From: Rhineura floridana
Taxonomy: Eukaryota > Chordata > Lepidosauria > Squamata > Rhineuridae
Assembly: GCF_030035675.1 (NCBI RefSeq)
Contig: NC_084499.1
Span: 16,378,239-16,442,238 of the forward strand
Length of the DNA stretch: 64,000 nucleotides
Reading direction: 5' to 3'
Numbering within the stretch: the first letter of the stretch is position 1; every line of letters begins with the position of its first letter. Positions 1-11,453 of this stretch are shown piece after piece. A program made the translations under genes and the position numbers. The notes under the pieces are model-generated. The model saw nothing but the letters and a program-made list of their open reading frames with translations. It searched no databases and was not told the origin of the DNA.

Positions 1-460
1 GGCAGCGTATTAAAACAGAACATCGTCTCAATCTAGCAAATGCCTGGGAGAAAAGGTACATCTTTACCTGGCGCTAGGCTTTACACTGGGATAAGCTTGT
101 CCATTCTCCACGGGCAGCACCAAGAGGATAACCACATGCATTCCCTCCAACTGTAACAGTTTTCTTACATTATGTGCCGCGCAAACAAGAGGACCATAAA
201 GAAATGGTATTAAACCAGAAGCAAATACAGACATTTTAATTCACGCAGAGATGACATGTCTCATAGCGCAGAACAGTAGTTCTCCCAACAGCTCCTCTAC
301 CCATCATCTACAGCCTGTTCAGGCACCACCTTTAACGATAATCTGGAACAATACCCCACTTTTAAATTTAACTGCGCAAGTCCATAGTCCTGATTCTCTC
401 TTTCAAGAGAGATCAGATGCAATAGAGGACACCAGTGTCCCTGTACCAGCGATAGCAACC
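1..460. other. No gene recognised
   Basis: I see only short, uninformative open frames here and no splice-bounded exon or clear repeat. The 70-residue frame at 251-463 is low-complexity (Ser/Pro-rich) and has no recognisable homologue. Confidence 0.4.
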
Positions 461-545
461 TGAGGAGTGCAGCTAGTTGTCTCTGGTGTTACAGAGGCCC
501 GACTGGCCTCCACTAGAGGCTGGTCCTGTGCTGTGGAACCCTCTT

Positions 546-1077
546 ATAATAATAATAATAATTTAATTTTTGTGTCGCCTATCTGGCCAAGGCCACTCTA
601 GGCGACGTACACAATTAAATTCCAGTAAAATACAATTTAAAATACGATTTAAAATACATAGCAATACAATACAGTCGACAATAAAGCATTAAATTACAGC
701 ATAAAACAGTATGTAAACAACGGGCATTCAGTAATAGTGATAAAAGCTTAGCCCACCCCGGAGGTCCCGAAGGCCTGTCCAAAGAACCAGGTTTTTAATG
801 CTCGGCGAAATGCATCCAGGGAAGGGGCATGTCGAAGATCGAACGGGAGGGAGTTCCAGAGAGTGAGGGCCGCCACTGAAAATGCCCTCTTCCTAGTTCC
901 CACCAACCTAGCTGTTTTCGTTGGTGGTACTGAGAGAAGGCCCTGCGTGGCTGATCTAGTCAGGCGGCTAAGTTGGTGGTACTGGAGGTGCTCCTTCAGG
1001 TAAACTGGGCCGAGACCGTATAGGGCTTTAAAGGTTAATACCAACACCTTGAATTGCCACGTTATATTGTATGACAT
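546..1077 (-). mobile_element. L2/CR1-like LINE, 3' end
   Basis: The minus strand encodes a 109-residue tail of a LINE reverse-transcriptase ORF (748-1077) with the family signature KALYGLGPVYLKEHL followed by RAFSVAALTLWNSLPFDLR. The same block recurs at 40673, 27788, 54162 and 56838. The ATT-type microsatellite at 546-562 is where such LINEs end. The copy is 5'-truncated, as is usual. I call it L2-like because of the C-terminal sequence and short-repeat tail; CR1 is the alternative. Confidence 0.75.
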
Positions 1078-1079
1078 GG

Positions 1080-1640
1080 CGGCACAGAAATACTGCTATT
1101 TATTTGTGTTTGTTTATAGACACAGAAACATGAGAAAAGCTGGGCAGGGGTGCAGAAAGCTGCATCTGATGGAACTCCCTTTTCTACCGAGCTATGAAAG
1201 ATCAAAAGGGGCCTGCCCTCTTTTTCCTTTCGTTGCTCTCTCAGTCTCTTCTATTCTTAAAAAAGCGGGGGGGGAGAAGAGAGAAGAGACAGTATTAGTG
1301 GCATCAGCATTAGTGGTCCAACTCACCTTTAAGGCTGCAACACAGCTCAACTTGAGACCCACCAGCTGAAGGAGACCGACAGGCTTAGGCACCTCCTTCA
1401 TGTCCATTCTTACCCCTCCCTGCGGCTGCCTCCAGCAATTAACCCTGCATTCATCTGGTCTCCACCTTTATGGCTCCCTCTTTCAGTGTGGTTCATGACC
1501 TCTTGTCTGGTCCACACACAAGGGCCAAAGGCTATTGACATCAACTGTGGCAGACGCCTGACACTGACTTAATCAGCTCTTTTAAAAAAAGAAAAAATGA
1601 AGCCGCCGTTGATTCAGTCACTGGGACAGCAGCTTCCAAA
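1080..1640. other. No gene recognised
   Basis: A short G-run and an A-run (about 1265-1275 and 1584-1596) break up otherwise unique-looking sequence. Open frames on both strands are short and overlap, which suggests chance. Confidence 0.4.
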
Positions 1641-1659
1641 CTGCTCAGACAGCCAACTG

Positions 1660-1735
1660 GAAGGGATATTTATTTGATTTTATCTATTATTAACATTATA
1701 TCCCACTCTTCTTCCCAAAGGGAGCCCAGGACAGC
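1660..1735 (-). mobile_element. LINE/SINE 3' tail fragment
   Basis: The phrase reading 'tatcccactcttcttcccaa' followed by 'gggagcccagg' is the reverse complement of the shared 3' tail seen at 27600, 24490, 23705, 7810 and 46605. Only the tail remains. Confidence 0.5.
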
Positions 1736-1821
1736 ACAAGCAAACAAGCAACCAGAAAACACTAAAAGTTTTTTTTGTTTTTTAAATCAACTTCCTACAC
1801 CAAGAAACAGATATATCCAGC

Positions 1822-1923
1822 TAATTCTACTCAGTGTAGGCCCATTGAAATTAATGGATCTAAGTTAAGCCTATTATTTTCAGTAAGTCTACTCTGAGTA
1901 GCGCTAATAGAGGCTACAACCCG
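1822..1923. mobile_element. Palindromic MITE, family Pal-B
   Basis: This is an imperfect inverted repeat in which a 'gtaggcccattgaaattaatg' type arm is mirrored by a 'tctactctgagtag' type arm. The same hairpin recurs at 30870, 31752, 40365, 47800, 48268 and 55768. I infer a non-autonomous DNA transposon; the superfamily is not determined. Confidence 0.55.
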
Positions 1924-1924
1924 G

Positions 1925-2430
1925 AAGTGTATGCCACTCTTCCTGTGGCGAGGGTCATTTCAAGTCAAAAAAGCAGAGGCCAATGGGAGCGCATGGAAGA
2001 AGTGCAGGGGAAGGCAACACAGTTGCATTGCCACCCCTTCACCTAAAGTGAAATTTCAGGGGAAAACCATGGAAGGGAAAAGCACCCAAGGAAATTCCAG
2101 GGAAGTCAACTGATCTCAGATAAGATGTACAGGGGGAGGAGAGAGGTAAAGCCTTAAACACAACGCCAGGAGCTATAAGAGATATACTGAGCATTTCATC
2201 TCTCTTACCAACGTTTCCTGAATATTTGCAATATTTTGAGGATTTGCTTATTCACTACCTCTCCTCCCCCCCCCCAGATCCACTTGATAAGACACAGAAC
2301 ATTTTTTACTGGGGCTCCATACTAGGGACATTTTCCAGCTGAAAAACTGTGCTCCTGCATGCAGGGAAGTTCTCCAGGTTTTTTTTTTAAAAAAATCACA
2401 CCTTCACTGCAATTTCATAAGGTGATCTTA
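1925..2430. other. No gene recognised
   Basis: No recognised exon. A C-run (2267-2276) and a T/A tract (2380-2396) are the only notable features. Confidence 0.35.
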
Positions 2431-2434
2431 GGGG

Positions 2435-2570
2435 GGACAGCGACTACCTCTCAGCCTCCACAGCTGCAATATGGTGGACTGAAACTGGCCTACCTCACAG
2501 GGATGTTATGCCAAGGTGATACGCATGAGATGCTTTGAACACTCAAAGAGGAATACAAATGCTAACAACG
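2435..2570 (+). mobile_element. MIR-like SINE fragment (SINE-A)
   Basis: This diverged copy keeps the 'cctacctcacagggatgtta' core and the tail that ends near 'gaggaatacaaatg', as in the fuller copies at 28204 and 53247. The tRNA-like head is missing. Confidence 0.5.
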
Positions 2571-2574
2571 GTTC

Positions 2575-4180
2575 TGTCAGTTAGGACCCCAGTCTTTATG
2601 GCGACATAACCTAACTCCCTGGCGAGCACAAGAACACCTAGAAACAGAAGACAACCTTTACGCTTGTCCTGCATATCAGCCAGCCAGGGCTGTAGGACAG
2701 TATCTCCTCTGCTACAACCCTCCTCTGCTCCAGCAGTTAAGGCATGCTGTGCCTGTTGGGTTGTCTCCGTGTTGCAGAGCAGGGGAAGGCAGCCAGTTCC
2801 GTTTTCTGGACATCAGGTGGCTGGCTGCCAGTTTCACTCAAGAGCAGAGCCAAGCTCTGCCCTCTTACCTCAGGCAGTCAGGAAATGCATCCTTAGAACA
2901 GCCAAGTTCCTAGACAGCATGTGAGTGCCAGGGCAAATGCTTGCTTCTTCAGAAGGCAGACCTCTGAAGGAAGCCTTCTGGGAGGAAAAGTCTCACTCAG
3001 ACTAGACGTACACGATTAAAACAATCTCTAGACATGGCAGAGCTACAACCGTACCGGGTCTGAGCTCACCATGGTTAAGAGATCAACCAGGGTTACATCT
3101 GTAACGAGGCCCGCCTGCACAACTGCGACTTCAGAGGTCCCAAGTGCTACTCGGCTGCAAAGCTCTACGAGTAGTTGTCTGTCTGACTTCCTTCATGCAG
3201 GTTAGAATGCCACCCTGAACTCCATGGAGGAAAGGGTATAAGGTTAATCTACAAAAACAAAACCATCACTGGTATAGAATATGCCACCATTGCGACTGTT
3301 ATCTCCCCCCCCCGCTCAAATTAAATAACTAAGTTGCTCACTTTCAAGGTCTGCATAGGAAGTCTGCAAACGTGGGGCCATCCATCTCAGAATCTATATT
3401 AGGGGTCAAATATCCATACTAGAGGCAAGACGTTTGGTTGCTATGTTGGCAGATCCATGCAGTTTCCCACACTCACGCATGCTGCCAAACAATATACCAT
3501 CACCACTAATTATTCAATGGCAGTTACTTGCACGTAGAGAAGAATAGGATAATGAACAATGAGGCACACAAGCTACATGGTAGCACATTCAGTCTGATGA
3601 ACCCCTTTTCATTCCTCCCTTGGTGCCAGTGGGTGAACAAGCCAGGAAGGGGACAGCTTAGCAGTGCATCTGCACCCAGGATTGTGGTTAGCTTCTCTCT
3701 TAACAAGCCATGACCACTAGCCAGACTTAAACCGTGGCTTGCTACAGGCTTATACAAACAGTGGCTAGTTAGGTCTGATCCAGCAGTGGGTTGGTCTTAC
3801 ATTTTTATCCCCTGGAAGGACATCATGGGCCAAAGTCTTTTCGGGGTTCCTGCCCCCCCCAGGTATAGGGACACCCACAGGACATCTCATCTCCCTGTTA
3901 ACTAAGCCACCTCCCTACTTGATCTCTCAGGAAACTGGAATGAAAAATACTGTGGCCTGCTCCTACAGCAAAAGCTCGACTGGGCTCCCTCTCCAGGCAT
4001 AAATTGCTAGGCAGCATTTACTTTGGCAGCAAGCTCACATACTTTAGAGGCATGGACCTCGGCTTGACCCTCTCTGCTGCATCTGCACACGCTGACGTGC
4101 CTTCGGGCTGCTCAAGTGAACACGCTCGAGACGGACGGGGCAGAAGGCAGGCTAAGGGAAAGCACAAGATTCTAGGGCAG
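2575..4180. other. No gene recognised
   Basis: This is 1.6 kb with only short, mutually overlapping open frames, a C-run (3306-3314) and scattered AT-rich patches. I see neither exon-like splicing signals tied to a conserved protein nor a clear repeat. Confidence 0.35.
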
Positions 4181-4181
4181 G

Positions 4182-4275
4182 GAGAAGAAACCTGTGGCCC
4201 TCCAGAGATTGCTGGTCTCCCAACTCGCATCACCCCGAGCCAGCAGGCCAAAGATCAGGGATGATGTATGCTGCA
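4182..4275 (+). mobile_element. Palindromic hAT-like MITE, family Pal-C
   Basis: The copy contains 'aacctgtggccctccagaga' at its left and the 'gccaaagatcagggatgatg' middle typical of this family. Better copies at 20748-20897 and 24545-24672 show mirrored ends. Confidence 0.5.
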
Positions 4276-4392
4276 GTCCAGCAATGCTGGGAGGGCTACA
4301 GGCTCTTCGCTCCTGCCCTAGGCCAAAGCGAGACCCAGGAGTCTGGCCATTTTCTAGTTTTCCTCGACAAGAAGCAACAAGTGATCCTATCA

Positions 4393-4530
4393 TTTGGGTG
4401 GGGAACCTTTTTCAACCTGGGGGCCACAATTCCTTCCAGGCAACTTTCCAAGGGCCGCATGCCAGTGGTGGTGGGCGGGGCCAGAGTCAAAATTAGGTGG
4501 AGCAACAAATGCAGAATACACACACATACA
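4393..4530 (+). mobile_element. hAT-like MITE, family N2, partial
   Basis: The 'ggtggggaacctttttcaac' start and the later 'agggccgcatgccagtggtg' phrase match the copies at 33565, 37018, 42905 and 59143. It runs into a short CA-rich stretch at 4519-4540. Confidence 0.5.
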
Positions 4531-4534
4531 CACA

Positions 4535-5545
4535 CCTCTATCCTTCACCCAGGCAAGCAAGAAGCATAATCAGAATTCAAGGACGCATTCAAGGAGATGC
4601 CAGAGGGTAACAGCTTAAAAGTGGAAGTGCTGGGTCCCATAGCTAAATCTCCTATGCCCCTTCCTTATAGGAACAGGGAGATAACCTTCGGTGAGATATA
4701 GACGTGGCAATGACCTCACTGATTGAGACATGGGAGAATCGCCCATAAGGACTCCATCCTGAATTTCCATTTGACCAAGAAATGGTTGACGTGTTTGAGA
4801 TCCAGGACTGCTCAGGTCTCTCCGTCGCTAAGCCTGACCTCTCTGTTCTGGGGAAACCGGTTCGATGGCATGGATCTCCAAGAGATGTGCAATGACTACA
4901 GTATTGAAGTCCTTTGACGTCTGGCTGGGTTGAAAGATGAGGGACTGAGAAAAAAAAAACCGTCCTTTGGAATTCCAGAGTACAGCCCTTGGCTCCAGGG
5001 TGAAGGATCCAGCAACTGGAAGTTGTTAAGGATCAGACACTTTGGGGAGGGGGGGAATGAAACTGACCATCCAACACGTTTTCCAGAGTAAGCTGAGGAC
5101 AGTCATGTGGAGCCAGACTTTTTTGCTACTGCACTGCAAATCCTGTTGGGACTTCACTTCTGGCCCTCTATGGCTGCTACTGCCATCTGGTTGTGAGAGT
5201 AGGTGGGTTTGGATGAATGAAAGGATTTAATCTGCTTAGAGCTTTTATCACTGCCTGGGAGTTAAGGAGCTGTACCCCACCCTGGGGACCTAACCCAAAG
5301 TTGGCTGTCCTCCTCCCCTCGAGGGAGAATCAAGTGGGTTGGCAGAGGAGTGATGGGCTAATCTGTCCCTCCTCCAACAGCTGATTTCACTCTCCTACAT
5401 GGAATTCCTTTGATCACCAGCAAGTGGTTCAAAAAACAAAACAAGGCTGTTCTAGTCCCCTACTCAGGCGGTTCTATTACCTGGAGAAGCCAGTTCCAAA
5501 GCTGCCCTCTTGCTGCTGAAAAAGCCCTAGCAGGTTTTACTCCAG
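4535..5545. other. No gene recognised
   Basis: Nothing beyond short open frames. An A-run at 4950-4960 and a G-run at 5047-5055 are the only landmarks. Confidence 0.35.
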
Positions 5546-5547
5546 CC

Positions 5548-6075
5548 AGGCTGCATACACACCATACATTTAAAGCACATGACTTCTAGAATCATAGAAT
5601 CGTAGATCTGGAAGGGGCCTATAAGGCCACTGAGTCCAACCCCCTGCTCAGTGTAGGAATCCAACTTAAGAAATACCTAACAGGTGGCTGTCCAGCTGCC
5701 TCTTAAATGCCTCCAGTGTTGGAGAGCCCACCACCTCCCTAGGTCATTGGTTCCATTGTCGTATCGCTGTAACAGGTAGGACGTTTTTCCTGATGTTCAG
5801 CTGAAATCTGGCTTCCAGCAACTTGAGCCCATTATTCCACGTCCTGCACTCTGGGACGATTGACAAGAGATCCTGGCCCTCCTCTGTGTGGCAGTCTTGC
5901 AAGTACTTGAAGAGTGGTGTCATACCTCCCCTCCATTTTCTCTTCTCAAGGCTAAACATGCCCAGTTCTTTCAGTCTCTCCCACAGAATCCTGGGAACTG
6001 GGGTTTGCCCTGACAGAGCTACCATTCCCAGCACCCTTAGCAAACTCCCAGTTCTGTGTGCCTTAAACACAAACA
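5548..6075. mobile_element. Pal-A MITE split by a CR1 insertion
   Basis: The left part (about 5548-5585) has the 'acaccatacatttaaagcac' terminus. The right part (about 5986-6075) has 'agaatcctgggaactggggt' and the mirrored arm. The CR1 copy at 5586-5985 separates them, so the MITE is the older element. Confidence 0.6.
5586..5985 (-). mobile_element. CR1 LINE, 3' fragment
   Basis: Starting with 'agaatcatagaatcgtagat', this is the reverse complement of a CR1 end with its ATTCTATG-type terminal repeat. It continues with the well-known CR1 text for 'ggaaggggcctataaggcca ... ccaaccccctg' and ends near 'cagttctttcagtctctcc'. It is 5'-truncated, as is typical. The plus-strand open frame at 5823-6386 is antisense to it and not a gene. 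Confidence 0.8.
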
Positions 6076-6079
6076 GTGT

Positions 6080-6885
6080 GCACGCAACCCCAGAAATCGA
6101 AACCAAAGCAAGGCCTGCACAGCAGGTATCTGAAAAACTCATAGAGATTCACATGGGAAAAAATGTTTCTACAGACAGGACCGGCCCACTAATTCCTCCT
6201 CTGAACACTTTCAACTCTTCTTCACCCAGATTTCAGTTTATTGAAATAAGGACACACACACAACACTGCAATGTCAGGCTGCCAAAACAAGGCTCCTCTT
6301 TTCCTTGGTTGTTGCCAAGCGTAGATCACACCCCTTGTGGTTCTGGCAGAGCTGATAGAAGGCGCTGGAACCAAATGCCAGCGTAACTTGATATCTCAGC
6401 TCAAATGCCATTTAGTTTGCAACAACTTACCCAAGGCAATGAGAGGGAGAGTGGAGAGGGGATAGAAAGAGGGGCAATTATCACTCTTCCAAAAATACAG
6501 TTTCTCTTGCCATTACTCTGTCCTGCAGGCAGGTGCAACCCAGAGAGTTTTCAGTCATTCGTGCCACAGTTGGAGCTGTGAAGTTCCGAGGATTACCCAA
6601 TCAGGTTTATCTTGGGTCATCAAACGCACTCCAGGTTTCGAGCAGTGACAGCTTCTGCCTGCGCTACAGCTAAGAGCTCAGCAGCATCTCTCATGGATCT
6701 GCCCTATTAAGAGTCAGCGGTAAGGAGGACTTGGAAGTCAGCAGCCAGAAGCCCAGGGGCCAAATGCAGCCCCCTTTAAGTACCTTCAGCTCCACCAGGC
6801 CACCTGGCAGGTGCCAAATTAAAAAGGCAAGTGGTGGAGGTGTTTTTGGCTGCAGCCCTGGCATTTGCTTCATAACCTCCCCCGC
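6080..6885. other. No gene recognised
   Basis: Short open frames only; a brief CA repeat lies near 6252-6264. No conserved protein is recognised. Confidence 0.35.
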
Positions 6886-6887
6886 CT

Positions 6888-7150
6888 TAAGGAGAGCCAC
6901 GCTAGATCAGGCCAATGGTCCATCTAGTCCAAGAAGCCGTTACCCACAGTGATCCCAGGAAGGCCATAAGCAGAGCAGGATGACAACAGCCCTCTTCAGG
7001 TTTTGTCCCAGTATACTGGGACCAGAAGCATACTGCGTCTAAGCATGGAGGTTCTATTCACCAGTTCCAGCTAATAAATCTCTCCTCCTCCATTAATTTA
7101 TCTAATTCCCCATTAAAGCCATCTAACAGCCATACTGCATGCGACATTAA
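6888..7150 (+). mobile_element. Dispersed LINE-like repeat (family D)
   Basis: It begins 'aaggagagccacgctagatc' and continues 'ggccaatggtccatctagtc', then, after variable text, 'ctaattccccattaaagcca'. The same order is seen more fully at 44505-44860 and in reverse at 24236, 38163 and 57297. I infer a CR1-related LINE end; it could be a SINE. Confidence 0.5.
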
Positions 7151-7471
7151 ATGCGTGTAAGCATTTAAGGGGCATATTTTTGGCTGCTATTTAAAAGAAT
7201 CAGTTGCACATTACATGCATTTCACATTGCATGTCGTTTGGCACTAAGGACAGTGCCACATCTTGTGGCAGTGAAAGCTATGAATTAAAATCAGTGTTTG
7301 TGCGGAGAAGCCTTTTCTTCTGTCTGGCCTGGATCTCTGGCCAATTTCATTGGCTGGCCCAGTATTGTGAGAAGGAGAGGAAAAACCTTTCTCTTTATGC
7401 ACTCTGCCCATATCGCACACCCAGACCGGAGAAGTGGCATAGCTCAAAGAAGAGCACATGCCTCACACCCA

Positions 7472-7675
7472 CAAGAACATAGGAAGCTGCTTCTACTGGG
7501 TCAGACCATTAGTCCATCTGGCTCAGGATCATACATTGACCGGCAGCAGGTCTCTGGGGTTTCAGGCAGAGGTCTCTCCCAGAGATTGGACCTGGGACTT
7601 TCTGCATGCAAAGCAGAAGCTCTGCCACTGAGCTACATCCCAGGCATTGATTCCCCATATGTCCAAGTAGAGCGG
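7472..7675 (-). mobile_element. tRNA-derived SINE (SINE-B)
   Basis: Read on the minus strand it has a tRNA-like head near 7610-7660 ('tagctcagtggcagagct' and 'gcatgcagaaagtcccaggt', corresponding to box A and box B). The body follows, ending at 'tcctatgttcttgtgggt'. Length is about 200 bp, as in the other copies. Confidence 0.75.
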
Positions 7676-7789
7676 TGAAAGAACCCTACCTGAAAACCTG
7701 AAGAGATACTGCCGGTCAGTGCAGACAACATTGAGTTAGGCACTCCAATGGTTTTGACAGTATAAGACAGGTTTCTATCATCTAACTGT

Positions 7790-7850
7790 ATTGTTTATTT
7801 ATAAAATGTATATCCCACCCTTCCTTGCAAGAGGAGCCTAGGGCTGCAAC
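7790..7850 (-). mobile_element. LINE/SINE 3' tail fragment
   Basis: The 'aatgtatatcccacccttcc' phrase is the reverse complement of the common tail. It is isolated and diverged. Confidence 0.4.
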
Positions 7851-7872
7851 TGTAGAATATCTGTTGCACAGA

Positions 7873-8072
7873 ATTTAAGAAAGTAGGAAGCTGCCTTTTG
7901 CCCAGTCAATCTATTTGTGCATCTCCTCAGACTGGCCATGGTTTTCCAGGATCTCAGACCGAGACCATTCCCATCACTTGCTACCTGACCCTTTTAACAG
8001 GAGGTGCCAAGGAGCTGACATGGGGCCTTCGTCAGGCAAAGCACATGCTTTACCACTGAGCTAAGGTCCCTC
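7873..8072 (-). mobile_element. tRNA-derived SINE (SINE-B)
   Basis: The minus strand carries the 'cttagctcagtggtaaagca' head at about 8046-8067 and ends with the 'aggcagcttcctactttctt' tail. It is diverged from the 7472 copy. Confidence 0.7.
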
Positions 8073-8177
8073 ACCTTTGAAAAACAGCCATTCACCCAGT
8101 CAATTGTGATGAGTAAGAACTGCAGGGAAGTCTTTGGGGTAAGTGGGGCTGGCCCATCAACTACTAAAAAATAATGT

Positions 8178-8352
8178 AAATGTACTGCCTTCAAGTCGAT
8201 TCCGACTTATGGCGACCCTATGAATAGGGTTTTCATGAGGCTGAGAGGCAGTGACTGGCCCAAGGTCACCCAGTTAGCTTCACGGCTGTGTGGGGATTCG
8301 AACCCTGGTCTCCCAGGTCATAGTCCAACACTTTAACCACTACACCACTGAC
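8178..8352 (-). mobile_element. SINE with tRNA-like head and Bov-B-type tail
   Basis: On the minus strand the head reads 'cagtggtgtagtggttaaag' and includes a box-B-like 'ggttcgaatcccc'. The body 'gtgaccttgggccagtcact' leads into a tail 'gtcgccataagtcggaatcg acttgaaggcagta'. That tail matches the Bov-B LINE ends at 15905-15942 and 38085-38115. This is the arrangement known for Sauria-type SINEs, which borrow the Bov-B 3' end for mobilisation. Confidence 0.75.
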
Positions 8353-8558
8353 CTGAAGGTGGTGCTTCTATAAAATTAGAGAACCAAAACCTAAGAAGAT
8401 GCCAGCCTTGTGGACCTCCAAGTCTGTTGTCAACAGCATCCTTGCATCACATAAAGTAGCAGTTCAGAGATGGCTATAAGCTTACTTATATGCTATAATA
8501 ATTATTAGCCTTATTAGCTGGTGGTGTCCAAGAGACTTACATTTTAAATGCATTATAC

Positions 8559-8901
8559 CAGAGTTTCCCAAATTCTGATCCGTGAACCACCAGCGGTCCG
8601 TGAGCTTCATTCAGGTGGCCCGTGGCATGTCCACGTTAAATATTCATATTGATTTTTAACTGCTTCCATTATTTCTTGCATTATTGTATTGCACAATTGG
8701 AATTCTGTGGCATGCAAACTGCAACACAATAAAATACAATGCAAGAAATAAAAAGCTATATAAATTCAGTTAAAATCATACAGCACCTAGCACAGTGCAC
8801 TACAATTGCTACAACAGGCAAAAAAAAAAATCATTAAGTGGTTCTCCAAGACCATCAGCAATTTTCAAGCGGTCTGTGGGGAAAAAGTTGGAGAACCACT
8901 G
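8559..8901. mobile_element. Non-autonomous hAT transposon with 8-bp duplications
   Basis: The element starts 'cagagtttcccaaattctga' and ends 'gttggagaaccactg', giving imperfect inverted termini close to the hAT form CAGTGGTTCTCAAAC. It is flanked by a perfect 8-bp direct repeat, cattatac, at 8551-8558 and 8902-8909. No transposase frame is present in its 343 bp, and the interior is AT-rich. Confidence 0.85.
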
Positions 8902-8909
8902 CATTATAC

Positions 8910-9520
8910 CATAGGGAGGGAAAGCCATATAAAACATTAACGTTTTCATACAACCCCTACAACTGATTAACATAGCACATACAAAAAATCACCCTGCCCA
9001 CGTAAACAGCCACAAGAAGCTTTGACAGCTCACTAAGAGTAGAACAAAATCAACTCAGGCCCTGAAAGAACGGGGGGGGGGGGAAGGCAAGTTTTTACGA
9101 TGTCAAAGAGATGACAGCAAAGGCAGCAGGAAGACCCCAGTGAAGAAAGTACAGCAAAAACACAACTGTAGAAACTCTTGCACAAGGCTACTCACCAGAT
9201 GTGAGCCATGTCTCACCAACGCCATGCCTGTCATAGCTCTGCCCACTCGACCGGGCATTAACCGATGAGGGGCTTACCAGTGTGCCCAACAGCCACAGAT
9301 GAACCTGCCACACAGCAAGACACTCAAACAACTGGGACCTGTGAGTAGGTGACATGCCTTAGGACACGGGTCTCTGGTCATTGCCAGGTACTGCAAGCAG
9401 AGAGCAATGACAGTCTAAAGCAGGCCTACAGGAAAGAAGGCAACATCTAGCATATCCTAGGGGAACAAGATGGGAAGCCCTAAAAGTGCGACAAGGAAAC
9501 AGTGAAGAAGAAATCAAAAA
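8910..9520. other. No gene recognised
   Basis: This stretch has an unbroken G-run at 9071-9082 and no recognisable exon or repeat. Confidence 0.35.
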
Positions 9521-9529
9521 TGCCAGCGT

Positions 9530-9640
9530 GGGAGTCTTTCCCTGTCCTACCCAGACATGACAAGGATTTGAACCCAAGACTTTTTGCCTGCAAAGCACAT
9601 ACTCTGTCATGAGCTGAAGCCCTGCCCTTAGGGCTACAAT
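9530..9640 (-). mobile_element. tRNA-derived SINE (SINE-B), partial
   Basis: The minus strand has the degraded head 'gctcatgacagagtatgtgc' followed by 'tttgcaggcaaaaagtcttg'. Only the head and part of the body remain. Confidence 0.5.
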
Positions 9641-9644
9641 TGCT

Positions 9645-11400
9645 GGAAATCCAGTTTCTGCGCTGGGGGGCGTGGGAGCTCTCTCCAACTCCCCTCTCCA
9701 AGTGGCCCTCCCATAAACCTGACCAGGTGCAGGAGGGAAGGGCAACTTCAGTGCCATGGGGCAATTCCAGAACACAGACCTGTCCGCATTCTGTTCTAAT
9801 TCCCTGGAGAATGCGTCCTTCCCCCCTCCCCCCGCGACAGGATTCACGAGATGGTCCCTTAGAGATCTGCTTGGGCCACAACCAAAACCATACATTGCAC
9901 CTTGCAAAGATACAGGAAGCTGGGGCTCAGCGACTGCAGCACCAGCGCAGCCGTGCTCCCGACAGCCCTCCCCTGACAGGTCATAATCTTGATAATTCTG
10001 CCCAAAGGGAATTTTCAACCTGACATCCTGACAGTGCTGGAACAATGCCAGTAACATTACACAGCAAACACCAGAGAGAGAGAAAGAGAGAGATGCAGAA
10101 ACCTGAGCCACTTGTAGAATCGACAAAGGCATGGAGCAGAGGGTGGGCGAAGGAGAAGAGGCAGAACGACAGCTCGGAATCTGTGCAACGCATTTGCTTA
10201 ATGATAAAACCTTCGGAAAGCACTTTTCTGCATGCATCTATTGCATTCTTCTCTCCGCCACACACACTGCAACCTCCTCCAGCAGAGCCACAGTGCACAT
10301 GCCTCTCTCTGTCTCTGACACACACACTCTCTCCAAATACAAACCTCTCCAAATACAAACCCCTCCAAGACTCCCTTGCTTTCTACACCTTCGTGGGTAC
10401 ACAGAGAGCATCCTACTCATCAAATGGCGGCGCGGGGGGGGGGGACGGACAATGAACACAAACCTGCTTCCTAAAGCTCCACAGAGACGGCAAAGCAGAA
10501 GAAGGGGGGGATGCCAACTTTCAAGCCTTTTCACAGGATACACTGCTCCACAGGCACCCCCCTCACCATGCACAACAGCAGGAACCACTTCCGCTCCACC
10601 CCCACCCCATTTTTCAACAGCTGCCTCGCTTCTTTTGAGTTTTTGCAAGGCAATCCAGCCGTCCAAGGAAAAGGGCAAGTCCGTGAGCACAGCCAGCTGA
10701 CCGTGGCTGAGAGAGCTTGCGTAGGAAGTGTTGATTCACACGCGCAAAGAGCTGATGTCATTCGAGCAACTGGGGAAGAAGGTATTTGTTTTCCAGCAGT
10801 AGGTTAAAAGAGAAAGAGACTGTGGAACGCTCAGAGGCTTACATGCCTGTTTACAAAACATATATTTTAAAGATATGGGGGGGTGGAGTGGAATAGCGAC
10901 TTCTGCTCTGAACCTGTGGAATAAGCCCATTGCTACATGCACAACGGAGCAATGCTCTGGTGCAGAAATCAAAACCCTGGCCTCAAGAATGGGGAGCCAA
11001 CAGAAAGTGCAGCCAATATGACTGCAGCGTACATCTCCCATTCAGGCTCCTGTAGTCAAAGGGAGATGTAAAAACATGTGTCTGAAGCACTAGGCAATAC
11101 ACTCCCTTGAGAGTTTGGTGTTTTTTTATGCAGGGGAGAGGAGGGAAGGGGAGCATTAAGTCCAAGGTGATGGATTGTTCCCTGTAGGCATCACTCCTTA
11201 CGATTTGGGGGAGCGGGGAAATTCACTACCTTTCTGTAACCAGCACTAAGTAAAATCTGTCTCTGCAGTTACAAGAACCAAGAAGGGGGGGGGGGAGAGA
11301 GAGACCGCCAGCTCCATCCTTGTCTTCTCCAAGGCAACAGAAAAACAACAGAACCTGTTCACCTATCAGCTCCATTTTCGAAGCATCATTTCTGTCCCCC
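9645..11400. other. No gene recognised; G/C runs and AG-rich tracts
   Basis: Long overlapping open frames on both strands (up to 292 residues) have low-complexity, Ser/Pro/Cys-rich translations that match nothing I know. G-runs occur at about 10434-10443 and 11286-11296, and a GA-rich tract at 10074-10093. If the minus-strand gene starting near 14640 is real, this could be its intron. Confidence 0.4.
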
Positions 11401-11431
11401 TCCCCCCTCAAAAAAAAACTATGAAAAAATC

Positions 11432-11453
11432 ACCACACACACACACACACACA
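11432..11453. repeat. (CA)n microsatellite
   Basis: About eleven uninterrupted CA dinucleotides. Confidence 0.9.

Noticed and set aside
5823-6386. 187-residue plus-strand frame
   Set aside because: Its first part is antisense to a CR1 LINE end and the rest runs into a Pal-A MITE.
9359-10237. 292-residue open frame on the minus strand
   Set aside because: The translation is Ser/Cys/Pro-rich and unfamiliar, other frames over the same bases are also open, there is no promoter or splice context, and a SINE fragment overlaps its 3' part.
10131-10700. 189-residue plus-strand frame rich in Ser/Thr/Pro
   Set aside because: Low complexity, overlaps three other open frames, and contains G-run and CA-type repeat text.
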